A DNA stretch of 64,000 bases from Phenylobacterium kunshanense (GTDB lineage Bacteria > Pseudomonadota > Alphaproteobacteria > Caulobacterales > Caulobacteraceae): the NCBI RefSeq assembly GCF_003254525.1, contig NZ_QFYS01000009.1:1-64000 (forward strand). The letters are read 5' to 3'. The notes under the pieces are model-generated. The model did no database searches and was not told the DNA's origin. It was given only the letters and a program-made list of their open reading frames with translations. Below are positions 24,727-33,427 of this stretch, one piece after another. A program made the position numbers and the translations under genes. Numbering within the stretch: the first letter of the stretch is position 1; each line of letters begins with the position of its first letter.

Positions 24727-25307
24727 TCGGCGGCGCTCGCCCGGACGCTTGCTGAGAGATGAGAAAGGTAGGCGGCCACGTCCGGGGGCCATCGCGAGAG
24801 GACGGCGTCGAAGGCGCCCCAATCGGGCCGGAACAGCGCCCGCGAAGCTTCTTCGAAGCCGGGCAGGTCTCCTGCCAGGGCGGCCATCGCCCGATAGGCG
24901 GCGTCACGGGCCTGGCGCAGTCGATCGCCCGGCGCGCTGGTCCGCCGGGCCGCGTCCACCAGACGTCGGAGGGCTGCCGATGCGCCGCCGGGCTGGCCGG
25001 CCAGCCAGTCCCAGTGCTGAGGCAGAAGAGTCACTTCACGCGCCGTAACGCCAAGCCTGGGGCGGCCGCGTCCCGATCGGGCAGGTCCAGGTTCCACCTG
25101 GGGCAGGGTGCGCCGGCGAAAGTCCGCTATGGCGGCGTCCGGACCATGCCGCAGGTCGAGCTCCACTGCGGCGCCGGTGGCGTCATCGAGAATGAGCGGC
25201 GGCGGGCCGGCGGAGAGGTCGGCCAAAGCGACCGCCACGTCTTCGATGGAGCCCGACCCCACGCAACGCGTGTCCACGAAGGCGGTGTAGCTGGAATGGG
25301 GAATCAA
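24723..25307 (-). CDS. DUF2239 family protein
   Basis: A 194-residue protein with family hallmarks: LILDDATGAAVELDLRHG (about residues 38-55), then GRPRLGVTAREVTLLPQHWD and WLAGQPGGASAALRRLVDAA. The function is unknown; members are cytoplasmic and widespread in proteobacteria. TTG 25307 is the only suitable start. It is a host gene abutting the phage cassette with shared stop bases. Confidence 0.8.
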   Translation of the reverse strand: MIPHSSYTAFVDTRCVGSGSIEDVAVALADLSAGPPPLILDDATGAAVELDLRHGPDAAIADFRRRTLPQVEPGPARSGRGRPRLGVTAREVTLLPQHWDWLAGQPGGASAALRRLVDAARRTSAPGDRLRQARDAAYRAMAALAGDLPGFEEASRALFRPDWGAFDAVLSRWPPDVAAYLSHLSASVRASAAD

Positions 25308-25417
25308 GGTGGCGCCGCCGTTCGAACAACGTCGGCAGACTATATTCCGACACTATCGGCGAGAAGCCGGTGCAGCCCCAGGCTGGCGCGGGACATCCGG
25401 TTCTGATCGGGAGTGGC

Positions 25418-25447
25418 GTCCCCCCGGGCCATAAGGACCGGGGGGAC
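25418..25447. other. Perfect 10-bp stem-loop beside tRNA-Thr
   Basis: GTCCCCCCGG (25418-25427) and CCGGGGGGAC (25438-25447) are exact complements around a 10-base loop, one base beyond the tRNA-Thr 3' end. There is no T run, so it is a terminator-like or processing stem for the tRNA transcript rather than a classical intrinsic terminator. Confidence 0.5.
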
Positions 25448-25448
25448 A

Positions 25449-25523
<75 letters not shown>

Positions 25524-25557
25524 GAAGGCGGGCGCTATAGCGGGAGCCGGGCGCGGC

Positions 25558-25767
25558 GTGAAGCCCCAAATCGACATGGATGTGCTTGACGAGCGGGACG
25601 CCTCGCCGCACCTGCAGGCCATGCCCGGCCATGATCCCAAGGACAAGAAGGCCAGCGACTCGCGCGAGGCGAAGCTGGCGCAGGCGCTGCGGGCGAACCT
25701 GCGGCGACGCAAGGCCGCCGATGCGCCTGCCGCTGCACAGAAGGCTGACAAGCCCTCGGCCGATTGA
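25558..25767 (+). CDS. Small conserved hypothetical protein upstream of murA
   Basis: A 69-residue charged protein ending in a basic helical motif, REAKLAQALRANLRRRKAAD, which I recognise from many small alphaproteobacterial proteins encoded next to murA. It has no membrane segment. It starts at GTG 25558; ATG 25576 is possible. It is about 90 bases upstream of murA on the same strand. The role is unknown. Confidence 0.6.
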   Translation: MKPQIDMDVLDERDASPHLQAMPGHDPKDKKASDSREAKLAQALRANLRRRKAADAPAAAQKADKPSAD

Positions 25768-25857
25768 CCGCTTGGCGCGTCCGCCGACGCCGCGCTAGAT
25801 ACGGCGCCGAGGCGTCGCGACGGAACGCGGCCCACGCGTGCTTCGTAAGGATGACTA

Positions 25858-27153
25858 TTGGATCGCATCGCCATCACCGGCGGCGCGCGGCTTGAGGGCG
25901 AGATCCCGATCAGCGGCGCCAAGAACTCGGCCATCAAGCTGATGGCGGCCAGCCTGCTCACCGAAGAGCCCCTGCGTCTGACCAACATGCCCCGGCTGGC
26001 GGACACCCGCTTCCTGGGCAAGCTTCTTCGCCGGCTGGGGACGGACGTGGAAGAGCAGGATGGGCCCGAGGGGGGTGAGACGCTGCTCACCACCCGAGAG
26101 ATCGTCAGTGGCTTCGCGCCCTACGACCTGGTCCGGCAGATGCGGGCCTCCTTCAATGTCCTGGGACCGCTGCTGGCCCGGACCGGGCAGGCGAAGGTTT
26201 CTCTGCCAGGCGGGTGCACCATCGGCGCGCGGCCGGTTGATCTGCATCTGAAAGCGCTCGAGGCGCTAGGCGCCAAGATCGACCTGCATGAGGGCTACGT
26301 CTACGCCCAGGCGCCGCGCGGCTTGAAGGGCGGCGAGGTCGAGTTTCCCTTCGTCTCGGTGGGCGCCACCGAGCACACCCTGCTGGCCGCCGTCCTGGCG
26401 GACGGCGAGACGGTGATGCGCAATTCCGCCTGCGAGCCGGAGATCACCGACCTCGCCGATTGCCTGAACAAGATGGGTGCAAAGGTCAGCGGCGCTGGGA
26501 CGCCGACCATCACCGTCCAGGGAGTCAGCCGCCTCTCGGGGACCACCCACGCGGTGCTGCCCGACCGGATCGAGACCGGCACCTATGCGCTCGCCGTCGC
26601 CATGGCCGGTGGCGAGGTTCGGCTTACCCGGACCCGCAGCGACTTCATCCAGGCGCTGGTCGACAAGATGATCGAGGCGGGCGTCGACGTCAGCCCGAAC
26701 GCGGACGGACTGACCGTGAAGCGCAACGGCGGCCGGCTGAAGGCGGTCGAGATCCACACCGACCCTTACCCGGGCTTCGCGACGGACCTGCAGGCGCAGT
26801 TCATGGCGCTGATGACCCTGGCGGACGGGGAGAGCGTGATCCGCGAGACCATCTTCGAGAACCGGTTCATGCACGCGCCCGAGCTTGGGCGACTGGGCGC
26901 GGACATCTCGGTTCATGGGGGCGAGGCGCGCGTGCGGGGGGTGGCCGCCCTGGAGGGCGCGCAGGTTATGGCCACGGACCTCAGGGCTTCGGTCAGTCTG
27001 GTGATCGCCGGGCTTGCAGCGCGGGGCGAAACCATCGTGAACCGCGTGTACCACCTTGATCGCGGCTTCGAGCGGCTCGAAGAGAAACTTGGCGCCTGCG
27101 GCGGACAGGTCCGTCGGCTTAAGGGCGAGAGCGTCGAACCCGAGGTGGACTAG
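25858..27153 (+). CDS. murA: UDP-N-acetylglucosamine 1-carboxyvinyltransferase
   Basis: A 431-residue enzyme that transfers enolpyruvate from PEP to UDP-GlcNAc, the first committed cytoplasmic step of peptidoglycan synthesis and the fosfomycin target. It shows [14 protein letters not shown] (Lys/Asn substrate residues), the mobile loop [15 protein letters not shown] with the catalytic and fosfomycin-reactive Cys near residue 121, and [17 protein letters not shown] (catalytic Asp). TTG 25858 follows AAGGA. A DUF2948 gene starts two bases after its stop, the usual arrangement in Caulobacterales. Confidence 0.96.
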   Translation: MDRIAITGGARLEGEIPISGAKNSAIKLMAASLLTEEPLRLTNMPRLADTRFLGKLLRRLGTDVEEQDGPEGGETLLTTREIVSGFAPYDLVRQMRASFNVLGPLLARTGQAKVSLPGGCTIGARPVDLHLKALEALGAKIDLHEGYVYAQAPRGLKGGEVEFPFVSVGATEHTLLAAVLADGETVMRNSACEPEITDLADCLNKMGAKVSGAGTPTITVQGVSRLSGTTHAVLPDRIETGTYALAVAMAGGEVRLTRTRSDFIQALVDKMIEAGVDVSPNADGLTVKRNGGRLKAVEIHTDPYPGFATDLQAQFMALMTLADGESVIRETIFENRFMHAPELGRLGADISVHGGEARVRGVAALEGAQVMATDLRASVSLVIAGLAARGETIVNRVYHLDRGFERLEEKLGACGGQVRRLKGESVEPEVD

Positions 27154-27155
27154 CG

Positions 27156-27581
27156 ATGTCCGAAGCGCGACCGCTGCAATTGCTCGCCGAGGACGAGGGG
27201 GATCTCGCCGTGCTCTCGGCCGCCCTGCAGGATGCGGTGGCCAAGGTGGGCGACATCGCGTTCGAGCCCCGCAGCCGTCGTCTGACGATCGTCTTCAATC
27301 GCTACAGATGGGAAGCGGGCGTGCGGCAGCGGGTGCGTTCGGCGCTGCAGTTGGGCGGGGTCATGCAGGTGCAGACCCGGAAGATCCGGCGCGACCGTCC
27401 TGACGGAGTGGTGGAACTGCTGGCCATCGGGTTCCAGCCTGAAGAGGCGCCCGGCGGGACGCTGACCCTGAGCTTCGCCGGAGGTGGTGATCTCCGGGCC
27501 AGGGTCGAATGCGTGGACGCCGTGCTGGCCGACGTCTCGGCGCCGTGGCCGACGCCGCGCACACCGTCGCACGAGGCCTGA
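27156..27581 (+). CDS. DUF2948 family protein
   Basis: A 141-residue protein opening PLQLLAEDEGDLAVLSAALQ and containing FNRYRWE, both characteristic of DUF2948. It is cytoplasmic and of unknown function. It starts two bases after murA, so it is translated from the same message; hisD follows 43 bases later. The murA-DUF2948-hisD order is conserved in alphaproteobacteria. Confidence 0.88.
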   Translation: MSEARPLQLLAEDEGDLAVLSAALQDAVAKVGDIAFEPRSRRLTIVFNRYRWEAGVRQRVRSALQLGGVMQVQTRKIRRDRPDGVVELLAIGFQPEEAPGGTLTLSFAGGGDLRARVECVDAVLADVSAPWPTPRTPSHEA

Positions 27582-27624
27582 GCGCCATAGCGTTGCCGGG
27601 CCAGCGCGGCTAATAGACCGCGCC

Positions 27625-28923
27625 ATGCGCCGCTTCCGCTTTGATGATCCAGGTTTCCGGGCCGCCTTCACCTCCTTTGTGGCCGAGCGCCGCGATACGC
27701 CCGAGGAGGTGGACGCCCTTGTCCGGGACGTGCTGGCGGCTGTCCGGTCCGAAGGCCTCGACGCGCTGCTGAGATATGCTCGTGAGTTCGATCGGATCGA
27801 GCTGACTGAGGCGACGATGCGGGTCAGTTCCGAGGAAATCGCCGACGGGGCCGCGGCGTGCCCTGCGGACGTGCGTGACGCCATCAGCTTCGCGGCGGCC
27901 AGGATTCGCAGCTACCACGAGCGGCAGCGCCCCGCAGACCAGCGCTTCACAGACGCCTCTGGGGTCGAACTCGGCTGGCGATGGACCCCGCTGGAAGCGG
28001 TGGGGATCTATGTGCCAGGCGGGCGCGCAGCCTATCCCTCGACGGTGCTTATGAACGCGGTGCCGGCGTCGGCCGCGGGCGTAGAACGGATCGCCATGGT
28101 GACGCCACCTGGCCGGTTGCAGCCCGCCGTGCTGGCGGCGGCGCAGGTGGCGGGCGTGACCGAGATCTGGCGAGTGGGCGGTGCGCAGGCGGTGGCCGCG
28201 CTGGCCTATGGAGCAGGGCCGATCAGGCCGGTGGACAAGATCGTCGGCCCGGGCAATGCGTTCGTCACCGCCGCCAAGCGGCGCGTATACGGAACCGTCG
28301 GAATCGACGCGCTCGCCGGCCCTTCCGAGATCGTCGTGGTGGCCGATGGCCAGAACGACCCCGAGTGGATCGCGGCCGACCTTCTGTCGCAGGCCGAGCA
28401 TGATCCCGCGGCGCAGTCGATCCTGATCACCGACGACGCGGACTTCGCCCGTCGCGTGGAGCAGGCTGTCGACAGGCAGCTCGCTGCGCTGAGCACCGGC
28501 GAGGATGCTCGCGCATCCTGGCGGGACCACGGCGCGGTGGTGATCGCCCCCCTCGACGAAGCGCCCGGGCTGGTGGACGAAATCGCGCCGGAGCACGTGG
28601 AGTTCGCGCTGGATGAGCCCGAACGGCTCGCGGACCGCGTCCGTCACGCAGGGGCGATCTTCCTGGGACGCCATGCGCCGGAAGCCGTGGGCGACTATGT
28701 CGCGGGCTCCAATCACGTGCTGCCTACCAGCCGCGCCGCGCGTTTCTCGTCCGGGCTGTCGCTCTACGACTTCATCAAGCGCACCTCGATCGTGAAGTGC
28801 GACGCTGAGTCGTTTGCCGCGCTGGCGCCTGCGACTATCGCCCTTGCCGAGGCGGAAGGACTGCCCGCGCACGCGAGGTCCGCGGCAATTCGACTGGGGC
28901 AGGGGCGCCCGCCTCAAAGCTGA
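27625..28923 (+). CDS. hisD: Histidinol dehydrogenase
   Basis: A 432-residue zinc enzyme performing the last two oxidations of histidine synthesis (L-histidinol to L-histidine with 2 NAD+). Seen: VGPGNAFVTAAKRRVYG, GIDALAGPSEIVVVAD, LLSQAEHDPAAQS (Glu/His acid-base pair and zinc-site region), APEHVEF and the C-terminal SGLSLYDFIKRTSIV. ATG 27625 is the first start giving family similarity. No other his gene is nearby, so it is detached from a his operon. Confidence 0.95.
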   Translation: MRRFRFDDPGFRAAFTSFVAERRDTPEEVDALVRDVLAAVRSEGLDALLRYAREFDRIELTEATMRVSSEEIADGAAACPADVRDAISFAAARIRSYHERQRPADQRFTDASGVELGWRWTPLEAVGIYVPGGRAAYPSTVLMNAVPASAAGVERIAMVTPPGRLQPAVLAAAQVAGVTEIWRVGGAQAVAALAYGAGPIRPVDKIVGPGNAFVTAAKRRVYGTVGIDALAGPSEIVVVADGQNDPEWIAADLLSQAEHDPAAQSILITDDADFARRVEQAVDRQLAALSTGEDARASWRDHGAVVIAPLDEAPGLVDEIAPEHVEFALDEPERLADRVRHAGAIFLGRHAPEAVGDYVAGSNHVLPTSRAARFSSGLSLYDFIKRTSIVKCDAESFAALAPATIALAEAEGLPAHARSAAIRLGQGRPPQS

Positions 28924-29010
28924 ACGATTCCTGTCGCGGTGGCTCCCCGCGCGTTCAGGCTGGCTCGCCTAACTCTCCATCGACTGGAAGCAGATGACGG
29001 AGATTCGGCC

Positions 29011-29583
29011 ATGCGGAATGCGATGGGCAAGATGATCACCAGTGGCGTGATGACGGTGGCCCTGGCAGGCGGTTTGACGCTCGGCGGCGCCACGATGGCG
29101 AACGCCGGAGTCACGAGCTGTTCGGCGCCCGGCGGAAAACAAGAGGTTGGCGCGGTCATCGGTGGGCTGGTCGGCGGCCTGATCGGAAACAAGGTCGGCG
29201 GTCGGCGCGCCACCGGCGAGACGATCGCTGGGGCCGCGGTCGGCGCAGCGGCAGGCTCGGCGATCGGCTGCGAAGTTCAGAAGAGTTCGGCGCGAAGCCC
29301 CGGAACCTACACGCGCAGCGGCTATCGCCTGCAGTCGAATATCTTGCCCGCCAGCTATCGGAGGATTGGCGAGGCCTTCGTGGCCGAGGCCGGGGTCAAC
29401 CTGCGAGCCGCGCCGACGACGAACTCGGCCCGCGTCGGTCGGCTAGCCGCCGGCGAGCGGTTCCAGGCCCTGGCGGAGGTGCGCGGAACCGACTGGATCC
29501 TCGTGGGCCAGGGCGGTGTTGGCTTGGGCTATGTCCGTGGAGATTTCGTGCGACCGGTCGGACAGCGGTATGCGGCGTACTGA
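29011..29583 (+). CDS. Glycine-zipper and SH3-domain envelope protein
   Basis: A 190-residue exported protein: signal peptide (MTVALAGGLTLGGATMANAG), a glycine-zipper 2TM-like segment (VGAVIGGLVGGLIGNKVGG-type, ending TIAGAAVGAAAGSAIGCEV) and a C-terminal bacterial SH3 domain (AGVNLRAAPTTNSARVGRLA ... LGYVRGDFVRPV). Such proteins bind peptidoglycan or associate with the outer membrane. ATG 29011 has GGAG eight bases upstream; ATG 29023 is possible. A terminator follows. Confidence 0.8.
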   Translation: MRNAMGKMITSGVMTVALAGGLTLGGATMANAGVTSCSAPGGKQEVGAVIGGLVGGLIGNKVGGRRATGETIAGAAVGAAAGSAIGCEVQKSSARSPGTYTRSGYRLQSNILPASYRRIGEAFVAEAGVNLRAAPTTNSARVGRLAAGERFQALAEVRGTDWILVGQGGVGLGYVRGDFVRPVGQRYAAY

Positions 29584-29606
29584 TCGGCCCTGACCCGCGC
29601 GACGCA

Positions 29607-29640
29607 GACGCCCGGCGCCCAGCGGCGTCGGGCGTCCTTT
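29607..29640 (+). terminator. Intrinsic terminator after the SH3 gene
   Basis: A 12-bp stem with one mismatch (GACGCCCGGCGC / GCGTCGGGCGTC), a six-base loop and CTTT. It separates the SH3 gene from the UPF0262-yacG run. Confidence 0.65.
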
Positions 29641-29713
29641 GCATATCTGCGCATTCCGCGCGCGGCGGGATGACGACTGGCCCCGGAATGCAATAAAGCT
29701 CGGCTCCTAAGCC

Positions 29714-30193
29714 ATGGCCGACGACGCGATAAAGAATCACAGGCTGCAATCCGTCGAGCTCGACGAAGAGTCGCTCGCGGCGGTTTCGCGCGACCAAGAG
29801 CAGGAACGGCAGATCGCGATCTTCGATCTGCTGGAGGAGAACCATTTCCACCCGGATGGCGCGGAAGGCGGACCTTACGATCTGCGGATGGGTCTGCTGG
29901 AGAACCGCCTGGTCCTGGACGTGCGCGGACCGGGCTACGAGCGGCGGCACATCCTCTCGCTTTCGCCGTTCCGGACGCTGATCAAGGACTATTTCCTTAT
30001 CTGCGACAGCTACTACCAGGCCATCCGGCACTCTACGCCCCAGCAGATCGAAGCCTTGGACATGGGTCGCCGCGGCTTGCACAACGAGGCGTCCGAGCTG
30101 CTGCAGACGCGGCTCACGGGTAAGATCGAGACGGACCTGGACACCGCCCGCAGGCTCTTCACCCTGATCTGCGCGCTGCACTGGCGAGGCTGA
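29714..30193 (+). CDS. UPF0262 family protein
   Basis: A 159-residue protein with the family blocks [37 protein letters not shown] and [20 protein letters not shown]. It is conserved in alphaproteobacteria with unknown function. It is six bases before the LMW phosphatase gene and part of the run to infA. Confidence 0.88.
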   Translation: MADDAIKNHRLQSVELDEESLAAVSRDQEQERQIAIFDLLEENHFHPDGAEGGPYDLRMGLLENRLVLDVRGPGYERRHILSLSPFRTLIKDYFLICDSYYQAIRHSTPQQIEALDMGRRGLHNEASELLQTRLTGKIETDLDTARRLFTLICALHWRG

Positions 30194-30199
30194 CTCCGG

Positions 30200-30667
30200 A
30201 TGTCTGACGACCCCGGGGAGCGGCTGCCGGACGCGGTCCTCTTCTGCTGTAACTTCAATCAGGTGCGTTCGCCGATGGCGGAAGGCCTGCTGAAGGAGCT
30301 CGCCGGAACCCGCATTTTCGTCGACAGCTGTGGCCTGAAACGCGGCGCCTTCAATCCCGACGAGGACGACATGGAGGTGGACCCGCTCGCCGCCGAAGTC
30401 ATGAAGCAGGTCGGGATCGATATCAGCCAGCACCGCTGCAAGACCTTCTCCGAGCTGGAGGACGACTCCTTCGATCTTGTGGTGTCGCTGACGCCCGAGG
30501 CTCAGCACAGGGCGGTGGAACTTGCGCGGGGCAGGGCGGCCGACATCGAGTACTGGCCCACGCTCGATCCCACGCTGGCCGAAGGCTCGCGGGAGAGCCG
30601 GCTGGAAGCCTATCGTCAGGTGCGTGACAGCTTGGCGGCCCGAATCCGCAAGCGCTTCCGGCTATGA
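30200..30667 (+). CDS. Low-molecular-weight protein-tyrosine-phosphatase-like protein
   Basis: A 155-residue protein with the LMW-PTP P-loop CNFNQVRS (CxxxxxR[S], about residues 19-26) and a late Asp in WPTLDPT that can be the general acid. The fold is shared with arsenate reductase ArsC of the thioredoxin type, so substrate is uncertain. It lies six bases after the UPF0262 gene, and the pair is conserved next to infA in this group. Confidence 0.82.
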   Translation: MSDDPGERLPDAVLFCCNFNQVRSPMAEGLLKELAGTRIFVDSCGLKRGAFNPDEDDMEVDPLAAEVMKQVGIDISQHRCKTFSELEDDSFDLVVSLTPEAQHRAVELARGRAADIEYWPTLDPTLAEGSRESRLEAYRQVRDSLAARIRKRFRL

Positions 30668-30787
30668 GCGGCGCCCATCGACGATCACAATCGCGATGCG
30701 CTATATTGACAACGTAGAATGCGGCTCGCAGCCAGACGGCGCGAGCCGTCGTCTTATTGAAACCGCCTAGGAGCGCAGGGAGCCTGC

Positions 30788-31006
30788 ATGGCGAAGGAAG
30801 AGTTGCTGGAGTTTCCAGGCACGGTGAGCGAGGTGCTGCCGAACGCCACGTTCCGCGTGAGACTCGAGAACGACCACGAGATCATCGCCCACACCGCCGG
30901 AAAGATGCGAAAGAACCGCATCCGTGTATCGGCCGGCGACAAGGTCCTCGTGGAAATGACTCCCTACGACCTTACCAAGGGCCGTATCACCTTCCGCGTC
31001 CGCTAA
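30788..31006 (+). CDS. infA: Translation initiation factor IF-1
   Basis: A 72-residue OB-fold protein, full length: [40 protein letters not shown] and [13 protein letters not shown]. It binds the ribosomal A site during initiation. GGGAG lies a few bases upstream of ATG 30788. It heads infA-maf-RNase E/G-yacG. Confidence 0.98.
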   Translation: MAKEELLEFPGTVSEVLPNATFRVRLENDHEIIAHTAGKMRKNRIRVSAGDKVLVEMTPYDLTKGRITFRVR

Positions 31007-31027
31007 GCGTATCCAAGGCCTGACCTG

Positions 31028-31609
31028 GTGATTGAACAGCGCCTCGTTCTGGCCTCAGGGAGTCCCCGCAGGCTGGACCTCCTCCGTCAGATCGGACTGT
31101 CGCCCAACGCCGTCGATGCGGCCGAACTGGACGAGACTCCTCAGCATGATGAGACGCCGCGGCAATTGGCGCTACGCTTGGCTCGAGCCAAGGCTGCGCT
31201 CGTCGCCGGCCGCAGCCCGGAGGCCTATGTCCTGGGGGCCGACACCGTTGTCGCGGTCGGGCGGCGGGTGTTGCCCAAGTGCGAGAACGAGGGCGAGGTT
31301 CGCGCATGCCTCAAGCTGCTGTCCGGACGCTCGCATCGCGTGCTGACTGGCGTCGCTGTCTGCGGGCCGGGCGGCCGGGCGGCGGCGAGGCTCGTCGAAA
31401 GCCGCGTTCGCTTCAAGCGGCTGGGGCCGCCGGAAATCAAATCGTACGCGGCGAGCGGCGAGGGGATCGGCAAGGCGGGCGGGTACGCCATCCAGGGCCG
31501 TGCGGGTGCGTTTGTCGTGACGTTGCAGGGTTCCTATTCGGGAGTCGTCGGTCTGCCGCTGTACGAAACCGCCGCGCTTCTTGAGGGGCTTGGATTCCGG
31601 ACGGCATGA
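31028..31609 (+). CDS. maf: Maf-family nucleoside triphosphate pyrophosphatase
   Basis: A 193-residue protein with the Maf signature LASGSPRRLDLLRQIGL at the start, LGADTVVAVG (catalytic Asp region) and LSGRSHRVLTGV. Members hydrolyse dTTP/UTP or modified nucleotides and are linked to septum control. The C-terminus GSYSGVVGLPLYET is standard. It starts at GTG 31028, 21 bases after infA; its stop overlaps the RNase gene. Confidence 0.93.
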   Translation: MIEQRLVLASGSPRRLDLLRQIGLSPNAVDAAELDETPQHDETPRQLALRLARAKAALVAGRSPEAYVLGADTVVAVGRRVLPKCENEGEVRACLKLLSGRSHRVLTGVAVCGPGGRAAARLVESRVRFKRLGPPEIKSYAASGEGIGKAGGYAIQGRAGAFVVTLQGSYSGVVGLPLYETAALLEGLGFRTA

Positions 31610-32646
31610 ACGAGCGGCTCATCTTCCTCGATCGAGGGGTCGGCGAAGTTCGGGGCGTCGTCACCCTCGATGGTCGTCCCGAGCGCCTCATCCTCCAGCG
31701 CGATGATGACGACCCGCGGTTGGCGCTCGGCGCGGGCCTGATCGCCCGGGTCGCGACGATCGAGGCTGCGATCGGCGCGGCGTTCCTGGATCTCGGGGGC
31801 GGTCTGGAAGCCATCCTTCCCTTCAAGCCCGATGCTCGCCCCGTCCGTGGGGCCGCTGTGGAGGTGGAGATCCGCAGTGAGCCCAGGCGCGGCAAACTCG
31901 GGATCGCCCGCCTGGTCGGCCAGGCCGAGGGGCCGCCCCGCCTCCTGCGAGAGCCTCCCCAGATGGCGGACATACTCCGGGAGATCGCACCGGACGCGCA
32001 ACTGACAGAAGGGCGTGAAGCCCGCCAGATGGCCGACGAGGCCGAGCTTGAGGTGCTCGAGACGATCCATTCGCTGCCCGGTGGCGGCAACATCTCGATC
32101 GAACCCACCCGGGCGCTGACGGCTATCGATGTCGATCTGGGAGAGCGCAAGGGGCAGGACTCCAAGCGGGTGACCCGGCAGGCGAATCTGGCCGCGCTGG
32201 CGGAAGCGGCGCGGCTCCTGCGGCTGAAGGGTCTCGGCGGATTGGTCGTGGTGGATCTCGTGGGGCGAGGGCATGAGGGCGCGGCGCTTGTGGCGGCGGC
32301 CCGGATCGCCTTCGGTCCCGACAATCCCGGCGTGGCGATCGGTCCCGTGGGGCGCTTCGGCACCATGGAGATCTCGATTCCCCGACGCACGAGCCCAGTC
32401 CTCGAGCGCCTTCAGCGGGCGGAGGGCGGGCTCACCGACCGAGCGCTGGCCCAGCGCGTGATCCGACGACTCGAAAGTGAGGCGGCGGCTCAGCCGGGGT
32501 CGCGCCTCACCGCCCGCTGCGCGCCGGCGGTCGCCGGCGCCGCGGAGCCCCTGGCCCGGAAACTCGCCGAGCGGATAGGCGCCCGCTTTTTGATCAAGGC
32601 CGATCCGACCGTCCCACGCGAAGTGATTGACGTGGCGGCGGCATGA
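31606..32646 (+). CDS. Ribonuclease E/G family protein (short form)
   Basis: A 346-residue protein shorter than RNase G. It keeps part of the S1-like domain (FLDLGGGLEAILPFK) and the catalytic block LTAIDVDLGERKGQD, with both acidic residues (TAIDVD), then RLLRLKGLGGLVVVDLVG and the second acidic site in VVVDLVG. The Zn-link CPxC motif is absent, so oligomerisation may differ from RNase E. It overlaps maf by four bases and yacG by four. Confidence 0.85.
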   Translation: MNERLIFLDRGVGEVRGVVTLDGRPERLILQRDDDDPRLALGAGLIARVATIEAAIGAAFLDLGGGLEAILPFKPDARPVRGAAVEVEIRSEPRRGKLGIARLVGQAEGPPRLLREPPQMADILREIAPDAQLTEGREARQMADEAELEVLETIHSLPGGGNISIEPTRALTAIDVDLGERKGQDSKRVTRQANLAALAEAARLLRLKGLGGLVVVDLVGRGHEGAALVAAARIAFGPDNPGVAIGPVGRFGTMEISIPRRTSPVLERLQRAEGGLTDRALAQRVIRRLESEAAAQPGSRLTARCAPAVAGAAEPLARKLAERIGARFLIKADPTVPREVIDVAAA

Positions 32647-32813
32647 CCGGTTCTGGATGTCCGATCTGCCGGAAACCACCCGATCCGTCGTATCGGCCCT
32701 TCTGCTCGAAGCGTTGCGCTGACGTCGATCTTCAGCGGTGGTTGTCGGGTGCGTACGCCCTTCCTGCGGAGGATGAGGGCGGTCAGAACCGAGACGATTC
32801 CGGCGACGAATGA
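32643..32813 (+). CDS. yacG: DNA gyrase inhibitor YacG (zinc-binding)
   Basis: A 56-residue protein, ATG 32643 to TGA 32813. Zinc ligands are CPIC and CSKRC (C-x2-C ... C-x3-C), followed by DLQRWLSGAYALP, the conserved YacG segment. YacG binds GyrB and inhibits supercoiling. It overlaps the RNase E/G stop by four bases. Confidence 0.93.
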   Translation: MTGSGCPICRKPPDPSYRPFCSKRCADVDLQRWLSGAYALPAEDEGGQNRDDSGDE

Positions 32814-32896
32814 AGAGGCTCGATTCCTCTCTTCACCTCGCTGGACTTCGGCGATCCGCTCTTCTATAGACGCGGCTCCCGCGCGGCGGGACCCAA

Positions 32897-32972
32897 GCCT
32901 GGGTAGCTCAGTTGGTAGAGCAGCGGATTGAAAATCCGCGTGTCGGTGGTTCGAATCCGCCCCCAGGCACCA
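32897..32972 (+). tRNA. tRNA-Phe (anticodon GAA)
   Basis: 76 bases: acceptor GCCTGGG/CCCAGGC, D-arm GCTCAGTTGGTAGAGC, anticodon stem-loop CGGATTGAAAATCCG (loop TTGAAAA, anticodon GAA), T-arm GGTTCGAATCC and encoded ACCA. All stems pair. Confidence 0.96.
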
Positions 32973-33427
32973 TTCTTCCCATACCAATGTGACGCACCGG
33001 GGCTGGCGGATTTGCTGCGTCGCAGCATCCTGCGCGACGAACGGTGGTGAATCCGCAGGCTCAATACGCTTCTTGCTTGTGCAGCGCACAATCCGTGCTC
33101 GTGCGTCAATAATTTGACGATGGAGGGGAAGCTTCTGCCCCTTGACGCTTCGACAAGGGGTTGCCAAAGGGTCCGGGCCGCTTGTCTTACAGAGCGGTAA
33201 GACTTTGGGGTCCCCTCGTGGGAGTTCAAGGCCGTCCGCACTTCGAAACGCCAATCCCTGCGAAGAGTTGGGAGTCGCGTTCCGGGTCGGGCGCCGCGAC
33301 AGCGCCTCTGGAGTCACGAGCTGCGTTTGCAGTTTGGGGCCCCGGGCTTGTTTCAACTAGGGTGGAGACGCTCTCGCGCGACGACCCTCCGGCCAATCGT
33401 GCTAGACCAACCAGGAACTGGCGACAG
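32973..33427. other. Long intergenic region upstream of exbB
   Basis: About 455 bases between tRNA-Phe and exbB. An in-frame extension of exbB is open from 33161, but it lacks family content. The stretch TTGCTTGTG...CAATAATTTGACG near 33071-33120 is comparatively AT-rich and could hold the promoter of the ton operon; no clear Fur box is visible. No RNA gene was recognised. Confidence 0.4.

Noticed and set aside
33161-33427. Extended N-terminus for exbB
   Set aside because: The signal peptide begins at ATG 33428; upstream residues have no family content.
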